Assembly (NCBI RefSeq): GCF_000224145.3
Contig: NC_020169.2
Span: 5,216,535 to 5,280,534 of the forward strand
DNA length: 64,000 nucleotides
Source of the DNA: Ciona intestinalis
Lineage: Eukaryota; Chordata; Ascidiacea; Phlebobranchia; Cionidae
Direction: 5' to 3'
Shown: positions 48,710-61,488 of the stretch, piece after piece
Layout of the letters: the number at the start of each line of letters is the position of its first letter
Numbering within the stretch: position 1 is the first letter of the stretch
Translations under genes and position numbers: made by a program
Notes under the pieces: model-generated
Seen by the model: the letters and a program-made list of their open reading frames with translations, nothing else
The model's database searches: none
What the model was told of the DNA's origin: nothing

Positions 48710-50019
48710 AACTATTTTTCATCAAAATTAAAATACGGCGACGAAAACCGTGTCACGTATTCTTCGAGGCCGTTTTCTCGTTCACCCCTCCTGAGAAGCG
48801 GGTGCTTATAAAAAGCCTAACGTTGTCACCACTTTGTGTTGATCGACAAAAGTGTTTTATAACAAATTAATTTTCTCGTTGCTAAGTCTCGTTAAAACGC
48901 CAACATTGTCTATCAGCATTTGGGCAGAAGATGTAATTCAGGCGCCAGAACGTCGCGATGAGTTTTAGATTTGTTTTTTTGGTCGCAGCATCTTCTGTGT
49001 TTTAAATCGCGTCCATTTAGCATCGCCTTAGTGGGACGCGTCGGCGCAGGCATCACGCATATCGATGTTACTCTCGCAGTACAAATGGTATTGATAATCA
49101 GAATAAAACTATGCCCGAATAAATAATTGATGACGATGTATAATTCAGGAAAAATCATGCAAATTATGAATGAAAAACACGGCCGTATAATGAGACCACT
49201 GCATGATTGCCGGCAATAGAAATTCTCTTCTGAAAAGTCGTCAGCGCATTGAGTGAAAACCGGCGGATGATTAAAAGCGTTTTGTATTTTAGCGCCGGCT
49301 GCCCCGCCACCTTCGCCACCCCATGCGCCTGCCGGGGTGAGCCACGAGGAAGATGGGCGTATTTGTCATAAGCGAATGCCCGGTTTGATAAAAAGTGACC
49401 AATCGATGGAAACTCAATCGTGGTTGTTATGAATTATAAATGAACGCAGTGGACAGTGCGGTCACTCGATATTAATGCATTCAGATGTTCCAATATAGAA
49501 TCAAACTCCAACCTTTTATGCCAATTTTTAAGTGGCCATTAAAAGCTTGTTTGGATTCCCCATTCGAAGCCATGTGTATTAAAAGAGCGCGAAACGGACT
49601 GTGGTTTCGTCGCCGTGCGAGCACTTTGCGTGGCGTCTCTCAAAGGCAGTTTCTCAATGCGCTTATCTGACCGTCACTAACTTAACATGCATTAACCTCC
49701 CAACGGGCCTTTGCAAAATCTGTCATAAGGATCTTCGTATGCCTTATGTTTCAAACACAAAGATTACTAACGACCCATTACCTTCGGTTGGATTGTTACG
49801 TCACAGAGCGCGCTCGGCGGGTCCAGGGGTCACTGCGGTGTCAAAACGCCGGCCGGACGTAAATGATACGGTTTTAATAGAACTATCGCGCAGTATCGAG
49901 TTATAGGCCAAGTATATTGCCAAGATAACAGATTAAACTAAGAGGTTTTGTGGCTCGCATTTTAAAATTATATATCGTCGTTTTTTCGCAAATATATAGT
50001 ACTGTGAGATAAATCCTTG

Positions 50020-50137
50020 GTAAAAAAATATCCCATATTTCTCAATCATGTTTTAGCAATTACCAACGCTGTTGTAGCCTACGGTTTTATATTTCTGCAA
50101 ATATTTGTTATTTTCTAAATGGGATGATGAAAGAGAA
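50020..50137 (-). mobile_element. Family A MITE fragment
   Basis: TATCCCATATTTCTCAATCA and AATGGGATGATGAAAGAGAA survive. It borders the duplicated segment at 50145. Confidence 0.5.
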
Positions 50138-50144
50138 TTAAAAC

Positions 50145-50609
50145 CCAACCCACTAAATATTAAAAACTCCTTATTTGAAAATATGCCCAGTAACCTAACA
50201 AGATCAAATGGCGACAAAGTGTTCGGTGGCGACCCAGGGGTTGAGAAGCACCATGGTATGGTAGGGCATGTAGGAAATATAGGTAGATACTCGAATAAAA
50301 TATGTTTAACCTAGCTGCAGCGTCGTATGGTTGGTCTATTTTTTGCCGATTTTTTGCCGATTTTTTGCCGATTTTTTGCCGCTGCAAAAATCTGCTGTAA
50401 TGCCACGGAATTTTTTAACGTGGATTCCCGATCGATCCGCCCGCTGAAGAATGTAGCTTATCAGTTTATTCATTGATTTAACGAGAATTTTACTGCCAAA
50501 CATGGCTATCCAAATGTCACATTGAGGTTTATGGAGACGAATCATATGCAGCGAGGTCCAAGCAATTTTCCACTGCCTGCGATTAACCGGCGATTTAATT
50601 GCAATTACC
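50145..50609. repeat. First copy of a segment duplicated across the assembly gap
   Basis: Matches 50660-51091 almost base for base, apart from a few SNPs and three extra copies of an 11-bp unit (ATTTTTTGCCG, four copies here, one in the other). The 33-nt length difference equals exactly three units. Confidence 0.95.
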
Positions 50610-50659
50610 NNNNNNNNNNNNNNNNNNNNNNNNNNNNNNNNNNNNNNNNNNNNNNNNNN
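50610..50659. other. Assembly gap of 50 N
   Basis: Fifty undetermined bases. A round number suggests a fixed-size placeholder and not a measured gap. Confidence 1.
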
Positions 50660-51091
50660 CCAACCCACTAAATATTAAAAACTCCTAATTTAAAAATATG
50701 CCCAACAACCTAACAAGATCAAATGGCGACAAAGTGTTCGGTGGCGACCAAGGGGTTGAGAAGCACCATGGTATGGTAGGGCATGTAGGAAATATAGGTA
50801 GATACTCGAATAAAATATGTTTAACCTAGCTTTAGCGTCGTATGGTTGGTCTATTTTTTGCCGCTGCAAAAATCTGCTGTAATGCCACGGAATTTTTTAA
50901 CGTGGATTCCCGATCGATCCGCCCGCTGAAGAATGTAGCTTATCAGTTTATTCATTGATTTAACGAGAATTTTACTGCCAAACATGGCTATCCAAATGTC
51001 ACATTGAGGTTTATGGAGACGAATCATATGCAGCGAGGTCCAAGCAATTTTCCACTGCCTGCGATTAACCGGCGATTTAATTGCAATTACC
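50660..51091. repeat. Second copy of the segment duplicated across the gap
   Basis: Starts CCAACCCACTAAATATTAAA and ends GCAATTACC, exactly the point at which the first copy hits the N run. It continues into unique sequence after 51091. Confidence 0.95.
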
Positions 51092-51448
51092 TTTTACGGC
51101 CCGTGCACCGTTCTTTAAATGGTTTATTACAATCGAGAGAGACCTGCATTCGTTACAGTATCCTTACTTTTATTGCATTGAAATCGTTTATGTTATTTCT
51201 ATTTCTGATTGCGATCGACGCTTCACGCCTCATTGCGCTTCCATTTCTCGCTTCATTTCATCTTTGATCGATCAGAAGTCGCGAATGATTATACCCCGAC
51301 TTTTGCAAATTGCCCAGCAAGCCGTAATAACCCGAGCCCCCGTTTTATTTGCCTCATGCCCACAGTCGAGCCCACTTTTGGGCCTTTGCTTACCGTCGAG
51401 CAGTTTGCGCAATCGTGGTTCACTAGAAATCACTACATTGCATGAAAT

Positions 51449-51641
51449 ATAGTAGGGTGGGGGAAGATAGGAGAACTTTTCATTCCATTTTTCTGTCCCG
51501 TTTGGTAGAAAACAAAAAACATTCAAAAAATATAAAACCGTTTCTTCACGACTCCCGTAGACCGTTTCTAATTGTTTAAAACACGATTAGGATATTTGGA
51601 AATTGTGCGCTAAAGGTGTCCCGCCTTCCCCAGCCTACTAT
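51449..51641 (+). mobile_element. Family A MITE, full length
   Basis: AGTAGGGTGGGGGAAGATAG at the left and GTGTCCCGCCTTCCCCAGCC at the right. The central deletion seen at 45308 is absent. Confidence 0.85.
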
Positions 51642-54600
51642 GTATTGTTCGATATAAAACAGTTCGTTTCTAAGTTTCTAGATATGGAATTTAATCGACT
51701 GATGCATTTTCAGCGCCAATGTTTAAATGTAAAACTTGCTTTTATATGCCGACATACATTTTTTCTGCCCTAACCCCCAAACCCCACGTACGACCTTACC
51801 CATATAGAATACGTAACAGCCCCTTATGTCTCAGGTCAGGGAGAACTAAACGAATATTTTACGTTGTTTTCTATTTCATTCGTTCACCACTTTAATTGAC
51901 ATTTAAACCTGGTTAAAACTCCCTATCATGAAACAACTCAAATATTCAATTTATTGCAGTTTAAAATCGGCCGGATACCCAATAAACGTTCCTCAATCGC
52001 GTGGCACCTCCTACGCGCCATGGCGTCTTTCATCACGCCACAGTAAGGGTGGTGGTCCACGTCACGAGTTTCCACCTCAAAATTGGGAACCGTCGTAGTT
52101 CGAAAAGTACTTGGTGGATTCTGTTCACACACAGTGACAGTCTGGCGCCAGAGGTTTCGGGTTCGACTCCCTCTGCGGTAAGTCTTTGGTGATCTTCGTA
52201 TTTGCTGTTATGTACCAAACTGAGGATCAGCATAATCGTTAGCCAGTGCCTAAACACGCACGTTAGAAAAGCCAGAGCGGTAATTGCGTCCAAAGTCAAC
52301 TTAACAACATTTAAAATCGATTCCAATGCCATTATTTTAGTCACAAAAATACGGTCACAATTCACTCATATTTTGGCCTGTTATTTCACCTTAAAATGGT
52401 TAATTGCATATTTGTTACCCGGGATAAACAATGGCGTGTGTGACGTCATACCTATGCATTTCCCATGGTCAACTAACCGTGGTTTAAACTTTTTCTGCAT
52501 GCGAATAAATTTCAAATAAACGCCGTCGTCGCCTTTTGCGCCGAGTCGCAGAACAAATAAGTCATTTTCCCATCGATTGGAAGAAAAAGAAACAAGCCCG
52601 ATTTAGTCTTTTAGTCGCTTGACATTCGGTGGAAACCTGATTAATTTCAGGCCGTCTTTATACCGCCTCATGTCCCGAGTTTTAATTTCATTTCTGCCAT
52701 CGACCGTCGGCGAGCCGAGGCTTTTGCATTGCGACATGTGGGGTTTCGCTATTTCGCTCGCACATACGGAATTATGTCTGCACCAATCTAGGATCGAAGG
52801 CAAGCCGCTACTCACTCGTACCGATGCTGCTTAGCGTAAACTGAACCACCAATAGCGAGATCCGAACCAAACGGTGTGAAAAAACGGCTCAGCGGGCGAG
52901 GGCGTACGAAGTGGTTGGAAAGATATATTCAATTTGCGCTGTTCCGCACGCCATTTAGAGATCGATGAAGTGTGCATGTTAATAAATCGAATCCTTGCTG
53001 TAATCTAGTTACATCTGTCCCGATCTATTAATGAAAGCTCGGCCCTCGCGTTTGTTATTATTTGGCCCAGAGCGCCGACATTTCAGAAGGGAATAAACCC
53101 CCCTTGCTAGCTCAACACGACGATTATTTCTTTTTGTACAACGTTTAATTTAGCCGCGTACAAGCTAGATTGTTAATTAGTCCGTACAACAGTTGGATTT
53201 CAATCGCCTACTTCACTGACAGGCGAACAAGTGAATTAATTAATTAGTTTTGGACACGTCTTTCAATGCAGGGGACCGAAAAATAATTAAATTGTTTGAA
53301 ACTTTAGAAATCGAGATGTGTTACTCACGCTTTAGCCTCCCGACCTTGTAAAATAAATTACTCTTCCGTTGCGGGGTTTAAATTACTTTTTGCCGCCGGT
53401 TCGCGCATTTTATTCATCATACATGACACGCATGTCAACTCTTTTCTGTCCGGACTCGCAGCCTGGGAGCGAGAACGGCACAAAATATCAATATTTGTGT
53501 TAAACGTAACATTTGGGGGACTATTGATCCAAATGTGATACAAAGTTCAGATCAAGCTTGAAAACGTTTTCTTCATCGTGATAGAAAAAGGGATCTATTT
53601 AAATTTGAATTGAAATAAGTTTTATGCGAATAGATTTTTGCTTGTTTTCGCGGTATATTTTTGTTTTCGCGAAGTCTTTTTAGTTTCTAGATTATAGCAC
53701 ATTTGTCTATAGGATACGAATATATAATTCTGTAAATAATCTTTGTTTGCTACCAAATGGAACAATAAAAGAGAATGAAAATATGTACCATTTTACCCCA
53801 CCCTACTATATGCCTGCTACTATTGCTTTTGATTTTATTTAAGAATCTGCCGGTCGCACTTTAAACATACAAATCCCTAAAAAAATGGTCGTTTTAAATT
53901 CGCAATTTATTTACATTTCTGACACTTATGTTGTTTAATAGTGACTTGTTTGTTGACTTGATTACGTTGGACGTAAACGCATGTTCACTTGGCGTTCAAG
54001 CTTGTGTTTCTGTCAGCGCTAAATTTTACATGTCAGTTGATATAATTTAACTATGTTCTTTGTGGTATATAGCTTAGTCGTTATATTTTAATCCAGTTAT
54101 TGATTAATTGTTAATGGTATTAATGCGAACTCTTTAAAAGACCGCTACAATAGAATTAAATTTAGTAACTTCGGATTTTCTGGTTCTTAATTCAAACTTT
54201 TTAAATCAAGTTGGGCTTGCGCGCCACCTACTGTCGACGTACAATTGTAACCAATACTGAAGAGGGCGTTAAAATATTAAGCAGTTCTTTCTAGTTTATT
54301 TTGTGAAAGAACGAGAAAAATTAAAGAAAATTAAAGTTTACACAAAATTACAAAATTATTGCCTAAAAATTGAACGAGAAAAAACACAACGCTAAAGTTT
54401 TTGCACATTTTACAATAATTGAGTTACGTGGAACTATATATGGTTTAACAGAGTAAAGCTGGGACTGTACATTTATATTAAGCGGCAGAGCGCGGCTGAT
54501 GTTAATATATGCGGGGCTTAAAGTGGCAGGCGTGCAGCACCTCTTATATATTTTAGCATTGTACATTGAAGTCAAGAAAAACACATTTGCGTCACAATTC

Positions 54601-55178
54601 AAACATATTTGCAAAAAACCATATAAAACACGTTCATGCTTGACCTAGGAATTGAAGCAATAAAAGATCGAATTGTTACTTAGCATAGTTGCTGTTTCAA
54701 ACGAGTTCGTAATAAACGTTTAAATACTACGAACGTTGAGGTTCAAAACATAAGCACTGATATTTTGCCGCTAAAAACAAATTTAATATGCGGATGTAAT
54801 TTAACATAATTACACAACTTCGCAATACAGATTAAAATTCCACACAGCGTCATATGTATTCAGATGTTATAAGGCATTCACATAAATTGTTCTATGAGTA
54901 AAAGACCATTTACCCTATAAGCCAAAACATGTATAAAAAGGCGAGTTATTTTAATATACAAATGGTATTTTGTTCGAATGCTCATTTAAATATCAGTTTC
55001 AAGACTGAATAGATAGTTAGTATTCTATAATAGCGAATACCAGGCCTATATAAAAGTATATTTACAAATAGACCCCTTTAAATAATTTTAGTTTTTTTTT
55101 TTGTAAAACCGTTAGATTAAAATAAACGTTGCGAGTTATGGTAAAATTTTAGGCGTGTTGTAATATAATGGATACAAG
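51642..55178. other. Non-coding region, no gene recognised
   Basis: Contains a B-box-like GGGTTCGACTCC with a CAGAGG/CCTCTG inverted repeat at about 52145-52175 (a SINE relic more than a tRNA), a CRE at 52441-52448, and a family A remnant (53690-53811). The rest shows nothing I can name. Confidence 0.4.
53690..53811 (-). mobile_element. Family A MITE, truncated
   Basis: CTTTGTTTGCTACCAAATGG and TACCATTTTACCCCACCCTA remain. The left half is absent. Confidence 0.65.
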
Positions 55179-55368
55179 GTAGGATGGGGAAGACGGGACA
55201 CATTTAGCACATAATATCCAAACATCCTGATCGTGTTTAAACAATTAACAACGATCTATGGGAGTCGTGAGGATATAGTTTTATATTCTTTGAGTGTTCT
55301 TTGTTTACTACCAAATGGGACGAGAAAATAGAAGGAAAATGTGTCCCATTTTTCCCCCACCCTACTTA
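55179..55368 (-). mobile_element. Family A MITE, full length
   Basis: TAGGATGGGGAAGACGGGAC at the left and GTCCCATTTTTCCCCCACCC at the right, with AACGATCTATGGGAGTCGTG inside. Confidence 0.85.
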
Positions 55369-55845
55369 TACATAATGTCATTACCAACACCCGAAGAAGT
55401 AACAAAATTCGTTATTTAATATTATTGTTGCTAAATATTTTCCAATTTGTTCGTTTTTTAGAAAATAAAAAAAAGGATCGTGTACGAGTATTTGTATAAC
55501 CATGGTTAGATATTAGGACCAGAGCTTATTGTAATTAAATTTATACAATCTCGCTTTAAAAAAAAATTCCCTTTTTTTTTGGGGGGTTAAACTTAAAATA
55601 ATTACGAGCTTTCGAAAAAAAAGGTTTCAAGCTAAAATCCAACCCTGGTTATAATACTTTGTTCGTAGGATTTGTGTAGAATTTGTTACTTAAATATTTG
55701 TTCGTTTAAAGCGGTTGTTCGTATGTAAGCAATGGCCAAAATAATTCATATATATATATATACAGTGTACATGTGCGCACTTATTACCAACTTGTTTATC
55801 GCCTGAACTTAAGGATAGAAGAGCCGTTTGTAACGGATGTTCTGT

Positions 55846-56021
55846 ATAGTACTGTGGGGTAAGGATGGACACCGTTAGCGCAAAATTTTTCTAACCATGT
55901 TTTTAAAAATTATCAACTCTTTTAGAGTTGTGAGGGTACGGTTATCTAACTCTGTAATTAATATTTGTTTAATACCAAATAGGACGATAAAAACACGGAC
56001 CGTCTTACCCCAACCTATACA
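55846..56021 (-). mobile_element. Family A MITE directly after the connexin stop codon
   Basis: AGTACTGTGGGGTAAGGATG at the left and ACCGTCTTACCCCAACCTAT at the right (TAAG subtype). It starts 26 bp beyond the connexin stop codon, so the connexin 3' UTR should run into it. Confidence 0.75.
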
Positions 56022-56046
56022 ATATCAGTATATATACATGTCCATC

Positions 56047-59000
56047 TTATATGAACCTGTCCCCATCGTAGTCGTTCCCTCCTTCACCAGACATGCTGCT
56101 TCTTGCATATCCGACCCTTATACCAACGGCTTGCGGGTAACCCCTGGGATAACGCCCCCCACCACCGTGCCCACCATGGGTGCCAAAGTGCGGCATGTTG
56201 CTGGATACTCTGTATTCCTTTGTAATATCTTGCCCCCTTTGCTTCCATGCTTCTAGAATCTTCCTTGCACCGAGATGGTATAACTCAATCAGGTTGAGCA
56301 CGATCATTATAAGCCCGGTAGCTGAGAAAAATATGTTAAAACCATGTTACTTATTTTGTCAAACTACTTTTTTCTGTGACGAATGTTTTTGACTTCAAAC
56401 TATTAATGTTAAATGTTTGCTATTAACTTGTATAATAGAAAAATCTGGGTATTTTGAAATAACTCGCCGTAATCATAAACTGTTTTTAACCGACGCTGTG
56501 GCTCAATGGTAAGATTCGACGCCCGACGCTGCTACCATTGTGGGGGTATGTGTCCTTGGGCAAGATATTTCAATTACTTTAACCCAGTAAGGATGTGGGA
56601 AAGCTGTTAATTGTTTAAAACACGATCAGGATATTTGGATATTAGGTGCTATATATAGGTGCCCCATCTTTCCCCACCCCACTATATGCATCTTTTAACA
56701 ACTTACCAAACATGACCCACAACATAATCGTCTTCTCTTTTGGCCTTGACACAAAGCAGTCAACAACGTTAGGGCATGGCCATCTTGCACACTTAAATAA
56801 CTCTGGAACCCAGAACTTAAATACATATATATTGAACTGCAGAACCATGAAGCCGATCTCAACAGCAAGTCTGCACACGACCTGTTAAAAAAATAACTTG
56901 TTCATTGCCGCTTAGAAACTTTAGCCTAAGGATTGGTAAGGCAGACACTTAGCAGTAACCACTAACAGGGTGTAACTTTACCCCGCGCTTTATTGGTTTT
57001 CTATCTTGTCGTTGGTTATTCAAACACATAAGCATAAGATGTTTTACTTATTGCATCACTATGTACACTGTTACATCACCTGAACCACGTAGGCAAGCAT
57101 GAGTCGTGACGGAGTATCGGAGTCAAGTTTAGTTGCGACGACTTTGTCATCGTCTTTATCTTTTTCAGGTTCTTTTTCTTTCTTTTCGTTCTTAACAAAA
57201 AAAAGTTTTTTAAATGAATAAGCTTAACCTGCAAGACATAACATTTCAAGAAATGTTGCAGATTTATCAATCTTTATTAACACGTAGAACAAACATGTTT
57301 CAATAACTGGTAAGCCGGTACGAAGGTTAGGGACTTTAAAATTATGAAAAACAGACCACCAACAAAAAATATACAAAGTTACATGCGTGGTAACTCGTAA
57401 GCGGGCACGAGGTGTATGAAACAGAACACCCGTGGACTGTCGTTAAAAAAAATAATTTAAAAAATCATTTTGGCTCGCATTACTTGATAAAAAAATACAC
57501 AAACTTATTCATACATACGTAACCCACATAGTCGCTACAATTGGCGTTTAGAAATGAATTACATTTAAACAACACTTTATAATCCAGATTATCCTTTCAC
57601 TTCCGAATGTTTGAATTACCAAGAGAGCTTACAGCACCCACGGTAATTTCTACAATGATTGCAACATGTTGCACCAGATGTGTAAGCTTACATATTTTGT
57701 ATACGTGTTATATGGCAGGGTGGGGAAGACGGGACACCTTTTCATTCTACTTTCTCGTCCCATTTAGTAGTAAACAAAGAACATTTAAAAGAATTATAAA
57801 ACCGTATCCTCACGACTCCCATAGACCGTTTTAATTGTTTAAAACACGATCAGGATAGTTAGATATTATGTGCTAAAGGTGTCCCATCCTCCTCCACTCT
57901 ACTATATTTGTTACGCGTTAACAATTCATTTACCTTTTTGACATCTGTAACGAATGCATCATTTTCAAGCGCGTTGTAATCTGAAATATGATTTATTATT
58001 GTAAGATGTGTCTATAACTTATTTATAGTAGATCGGGGTAAAATGGGCCATGCTTATATTTTTTCTCGTCAATTGAATAAACCACAATCGTTATAACACG
58101 GGTGTTTCGTTTCGTTTCGCATACCCTCTTACGAGTTACAACGTATGTAACTTTGTGTGTCATTTTGTTAAAAAAATGTTTTGTTTTTATAATTTTTTGG
58201 GGCAGGGTATTTTTTGGTTTTGTTTTAATTTATGACTTTCTTTTTATCACACTTGCATCTTAATGTCAGTACCTGGAGGACCAGATTCTTCCAATCTTCT
58301 TCTTCTGTCCGCCATTGCCTTCTTCCTCGCTTCTTCCTTTAACTTCTTCGCTTCTTCTCTCATTTTCTTTTTCTTGTCCATTTCATCTTGCCGAAGTTTC
58401 TTAGCCTGGCTGATCTTTGTCATCTTATGGGCCGTATAAACCATGAAGATTATTGTGGGAAGAGACACGCTGAGGATCTGTGACAAAAATCTTAAGTTCT
58501 GGCCGCATAACTTAATATAGGTTACGGGTTCGAGGCTCGATGCCGCCACTATTCTGGATATGGCTTTGGGCAATACACTAAACAACAATCGTTCTAACCT
58601 ATTAGATACTAATGGGTTTTTTTTAATTTTCAGCCATGTTTTTATTCTTTTTTCACGTAAGCTATTTTTATATGTACGTAACTCGGCTGATAAGCATATA
58701 TATATATATCCTTGTGCAAAACAATTACGCCAAACCAGTGCTTCCTTATGAGTTGTCCTTGTTCTTAGCCATGTTTTTAATTTCCCACCCTATACATTTC
58801 TATATGGACAATACATCACCATTGTGGGTGTATATGAGTTATCATACACGACTCTATAGACAATTAATTGCTCCAACACAAGAGTTATGGGTTGTCTAAA
58901 TCTCATTCTCAGGCATATTTTCATTTATTTTTTCCCTTATATTTTTAACACGTAATATAAGGTACTAAAGGGTAAGATGGGACGCTTATAACTTATATAT

Positions 59001-59417
59001 CCAAATATCTTTATCGTGTTTTAAATAATTAACAACGGTCTATGGGAGTCGTGATGATAGAGTTTTATAAATCTTTGAATGCTCTTTGGTTACTTCCAAA
59101 TAGGACGAGAAAATAGAATGAAAATGTGTCATATCTTCCCCACCCTACTTTATAAACATATAAACGTATCTTCTCACCTGTAAAGCCCATAGCCTGATAA
59201 GGGAAATTGGACTAAAATCATTGAAACAAATATTCGCACAACCAGGCGTCAGTGTATTGCACACGAAGGACCCCTGCTCGTCACCAAACACGGTATCAGC
59301 GATTGAAACCACCATCAAGAATCGAAGCACGAAGAAGAAAGTCACCCAAAACTTTCCAACAAGCGTCGAGTGTTCAGCCACTTGTTCCAACAGCTTTTCT
59401 ACAATGTGCCACGCCAT
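56047..59417 (-). CDS. Connexin (gap junction protein), 6 coding exons, 350 aa
   Basis: Connexins form hexameric gap-junction hemichannels in the plasma membrane. Exons 5' to 3': 59178-59417, 58273-58477, 57934-57980, 57080-57190, 56707-56881, 56047-56321; 1053 nt, phases agree. The start MAWHIVEKLLEQVAEHSTLV is the usual connexin N-terminal helix. Extracellular loop 1 has C53, C60 and C64 (C-x6-C-x3-C) in VCNTLTPGCANICFNDFSPI. TM2 begins after RLWALQ. The cytoplasmic loop (about 100-190) is long and very basic (KKKKMREEAKKLKEEARKKA), spread over three exons. Loop 2 has C232, C237 and C243 (C-x4-C-x5-C) in FKCARWPCPNVVDCFVSRPK. TM4 follows, then a short Gly-rich tail (HFGTHGGHGGGGRYPRG). Vertebrate connexins mostly have one coding exon; here there are six. 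Which paralogue it is cannot be told. Confidence 0.94.
56490..56690 (+). mobile_element. SINE-like family D copy followed by a family A MITE fragment
   Basis: 56490-56590 reads CGACGCTGTGGCTCAATGGT (A-box-like), GACGCCCGACGCTGCTACC and GTATGTGTCCTTGGGCAAGA. 56605-56690 is the right half of a MITE ending CCCCATCTTTCCCCACCCCA. Both sit in the connexin intron next to the exon 5 donor. Confidence 0.65.
57375..57442 (-). mobile_element. Family B fragment in connexin intron 3
   Basis: ACATGCGTGGTAACTCGTAA, GCGGGCACGAGGTGTATGAA and ACAGAACACCCGTGGACTGT, close to the family consensus. Confidence 0.65.
57713..57906 (+). mobile_element. Family A MITE, full length, in connexin intron 3
   Basis: GCAGGGTGGGGAAGACGGGA at the left and GTCCCATCCTCCTCCACTCT at the right, with AAACCGTATCCTCACGACTC inside. 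It ends 27 bp from exon 3. Confidence 0.85.
58070..58172 (+). mobile_element. Family B repeat in connexin intron 2
   Basis: CGTTATAACACGGGTGTTTC, then an expanded GTTTCGTTTC, then CTCTTACGAGTTACAACGTA and GTAACTTTGTGTGTCATTTT. Confidence 0.65.
58515..58900 (+). mobile_element. Fragmented SINE-like family D sequence in connexin intron 1
   Basis: GGTTACGGGTTCGAGGCTCG (clear B box GGGTTCGAGGC) is followed by GATGCCGCCACTATTCTGG and GGCTTTGGGCAATACACTAA. Scattered 3' pieces (CAAACCAGTGCTTCCTTATG; TTAATTGCTCCAACACAAGA) extend to about 58900. Confidence 0.5.
58964..59154 (-). mobile_element. Family A MITE at the connexin exon 1 donor
   Basis: AAAGGGTAAGATGGGACGCT at the left and TGTCATATCTTCCCCACCCT at the right. 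It lies in intron 1, about 18 bp from the exon 1 splice donor. Confidence 0.8.
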
Positions 59418-59611
59418 TTTGCCTTTGTTTCTTTCTTTTTATAAATATATTCAATGTACAGGTTTTAATCCAAGTTTTGTTCAAAATCTCTATATATACA
59501 ATCTGCACCAACCGATATAAAATGAGGTTAAAAAGCAAGATCGGGAAATCAGCGCTTCTAACAATATTTTTTTAAACTGATGTTGCCGCATGGCAAATGG
59601 ACATAATACTG

Positions 59612-59765
59612 TGGGCTGAGATGAATATCGTTCGCACATAATATCCGATATTTTCTAATCGTCCTTTTAACGTTTAATCTCTTTTGAGAGTTATCGAGAA
59701 TACGGTTATATATTTAGGCAAATATTCTTTGTCTACTAACAAGTGGGACAAAAAAAACACACAAT
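59612..59765 (-). mobile_element. Degenerate family A MITE
   Basis: CTGTGGGCTGAGATGAATAT, GCACATAATATCCGATATTT and CTTTGTCTACTAACAAGTGG keep the order of the family. The TIRs are nearly gone. Confidence 0.5.
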
Positions 59766-60713
59766 ATTTTACGAGATGAAGACACCATATTGTCACAATA
59801 TTCTTTTTCAAAGTTCGTTTTATTTTTTTACAAATTTAATTTAACAAAAACGTCCGTCGAAAACTTTTAACAAAATCTGGTTATTTCAAACAATTAATGG
59901 TCTCACTTAATAAATGATATATTTTTCTAGTTTTCTTCAACTGTTCTCAATTTCCGACTTTGTTTTTTTACTATCTTAGTTAGAAGCAACTTGCGTTTCT
60001 TGTCTTTTGACTCTTTAAATCATTACGACGAGTCCCCATAAACCCACATTTTCATTCGCCCTCGTATATCGCAACGTCTGCCAGGCCAGCGCATAAGTTA
60101 CACCGCCCCACGTATATTTGTCTTACGAAAGTTAATGATTAGGCAGACCAAGGTACATACTTTAATATTGATCTAAGAGACGATACTGTGCTTACTTTGT
60201 GAAACATGGGACAAAGAATTTGTCGTCTAGTTGCCATATATACAACATAAACTGACCTCGCCCACGCACAAGTATCTAATGCAAACGTAAACCTTTTAAA
60301 CAACTGCTTGCGAGTTAAAAAAAATATAATTTATTTATTTTTTTATAAAAAAAACGGCTAAAAATGTACAGTCATTTAAAGTTTACAAATGCTTACCAAC
60401 TTTTTACAAGTTTCTAAAAGGAATTTTAAAAAATTACATTCACTTGAAATTTACGAGCGCCTATAGTCTGTTATATATTAGTTTCTAACACTATCTTTTG
60501 ACAGAAACGAATATATCCCCCCCCCCACGCACACGCGTATAATGGTTAAAAATACAATGGTCGATCCGAAATTGTGCATCTGGTCCACAGCAGACGCAGA
60601 CTATATGACATACATGAGTGTTATAAGCAATTCACGTACACTTGCGAAAATCCGTTGAGCACTACGTTACAAAATTGAACAAAATTTCCAAACAACATAT
60701 TAACTTGTTATGT

Positions 60714-60906
60714 AGTAGGATGGGAGAACATAGGACACATTTTCTTATCTTTTGCTCGTTTAATTTGGTAGTAATCAAAGAACATTCAAAGAATTATAAA
60801 ACCATACCCACGCGACTCTCATAGACCGTTGTTAATTGTTTCAAACACGACCAAGGTATTTAGATATTATGTGCTAACAGTGTCCCATCTTCTCCCACCC
60901 CACTAT
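60714..60906 (+). mobile_element. Family A MITE, full length
   Basis: AGTAGGATGGGAGAACATAG at the left and GTCCCATCTTCTCCCACCCC at the right. GGGAG and CTCCC show matched TIR changes. Confidence 0.85.
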
Positions 60907-61488
60907 CTGAATCTTCTGTTATTCTACTCCGCTGTTAAAATCAAAACAGCAGAACAAACCATTATACCAACGTATACACCAAGTTTAAATCCGAAATAAA
61001 TTTAATCATACTTTAAAAAAATAACAACTAAAACCCTAAAGTAGGTCAGACGCGAAATTCGTTAACCATTAGCCTGGAATTAAACGGGCTCAATCTGATT
61101 TCTTCCGATGGTAAATACAGAGACCATTTGAAAAAATCTTTTTGAAAAAAATCTATAACCCACCAGCACGTTGCTTGGAGGTTTGTTTACCAAACCCACG
61201 CTACTGAATGGTGAGGGAGCAAAGAACAAACTTAGAAAGGCTGCGAACACGAAGGACAAACTTTGTATAATAAGGAGCCTGTTTAACAGCGTTAAGAAAT
61301 AACTATACTGCGCAAATATAACGTTTACACGATTCCTTATTCACGGGCGATAGTTTTGCTCGCTCATAGTTAAATATTCTTGAAAAAATTATGATGACGT
61401 GGTCGCTCATTTTTAAAAACATAGACCGCGTTTTTCACATAAAAATATACGAACGACTTTAAGAGTATTTTCAGTGTAAAACTAGATA

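Larger units (their letters stand above)
43746..50144. other. Long non-coding region upstream of SALL
   Basis: No gene recognised apart from one weak open frame (48467-48709). It contains two internally deleted family A MITEs (45308, 45783) and two larger ones (46756, 47218). The parts without repeats may hold SALL or connexin regulatory DNA. Confidence 0.45.

Noticed and set aside
52140..52175. Possible tRNA gene (GGGTTCGACTCC and CAGAGG/CCTCTG)
   Set aside because: The T-stem does not pair properly and no matching acceptor stem, D arm or anticodon arm is found upstream; it looks like a SINE relic.
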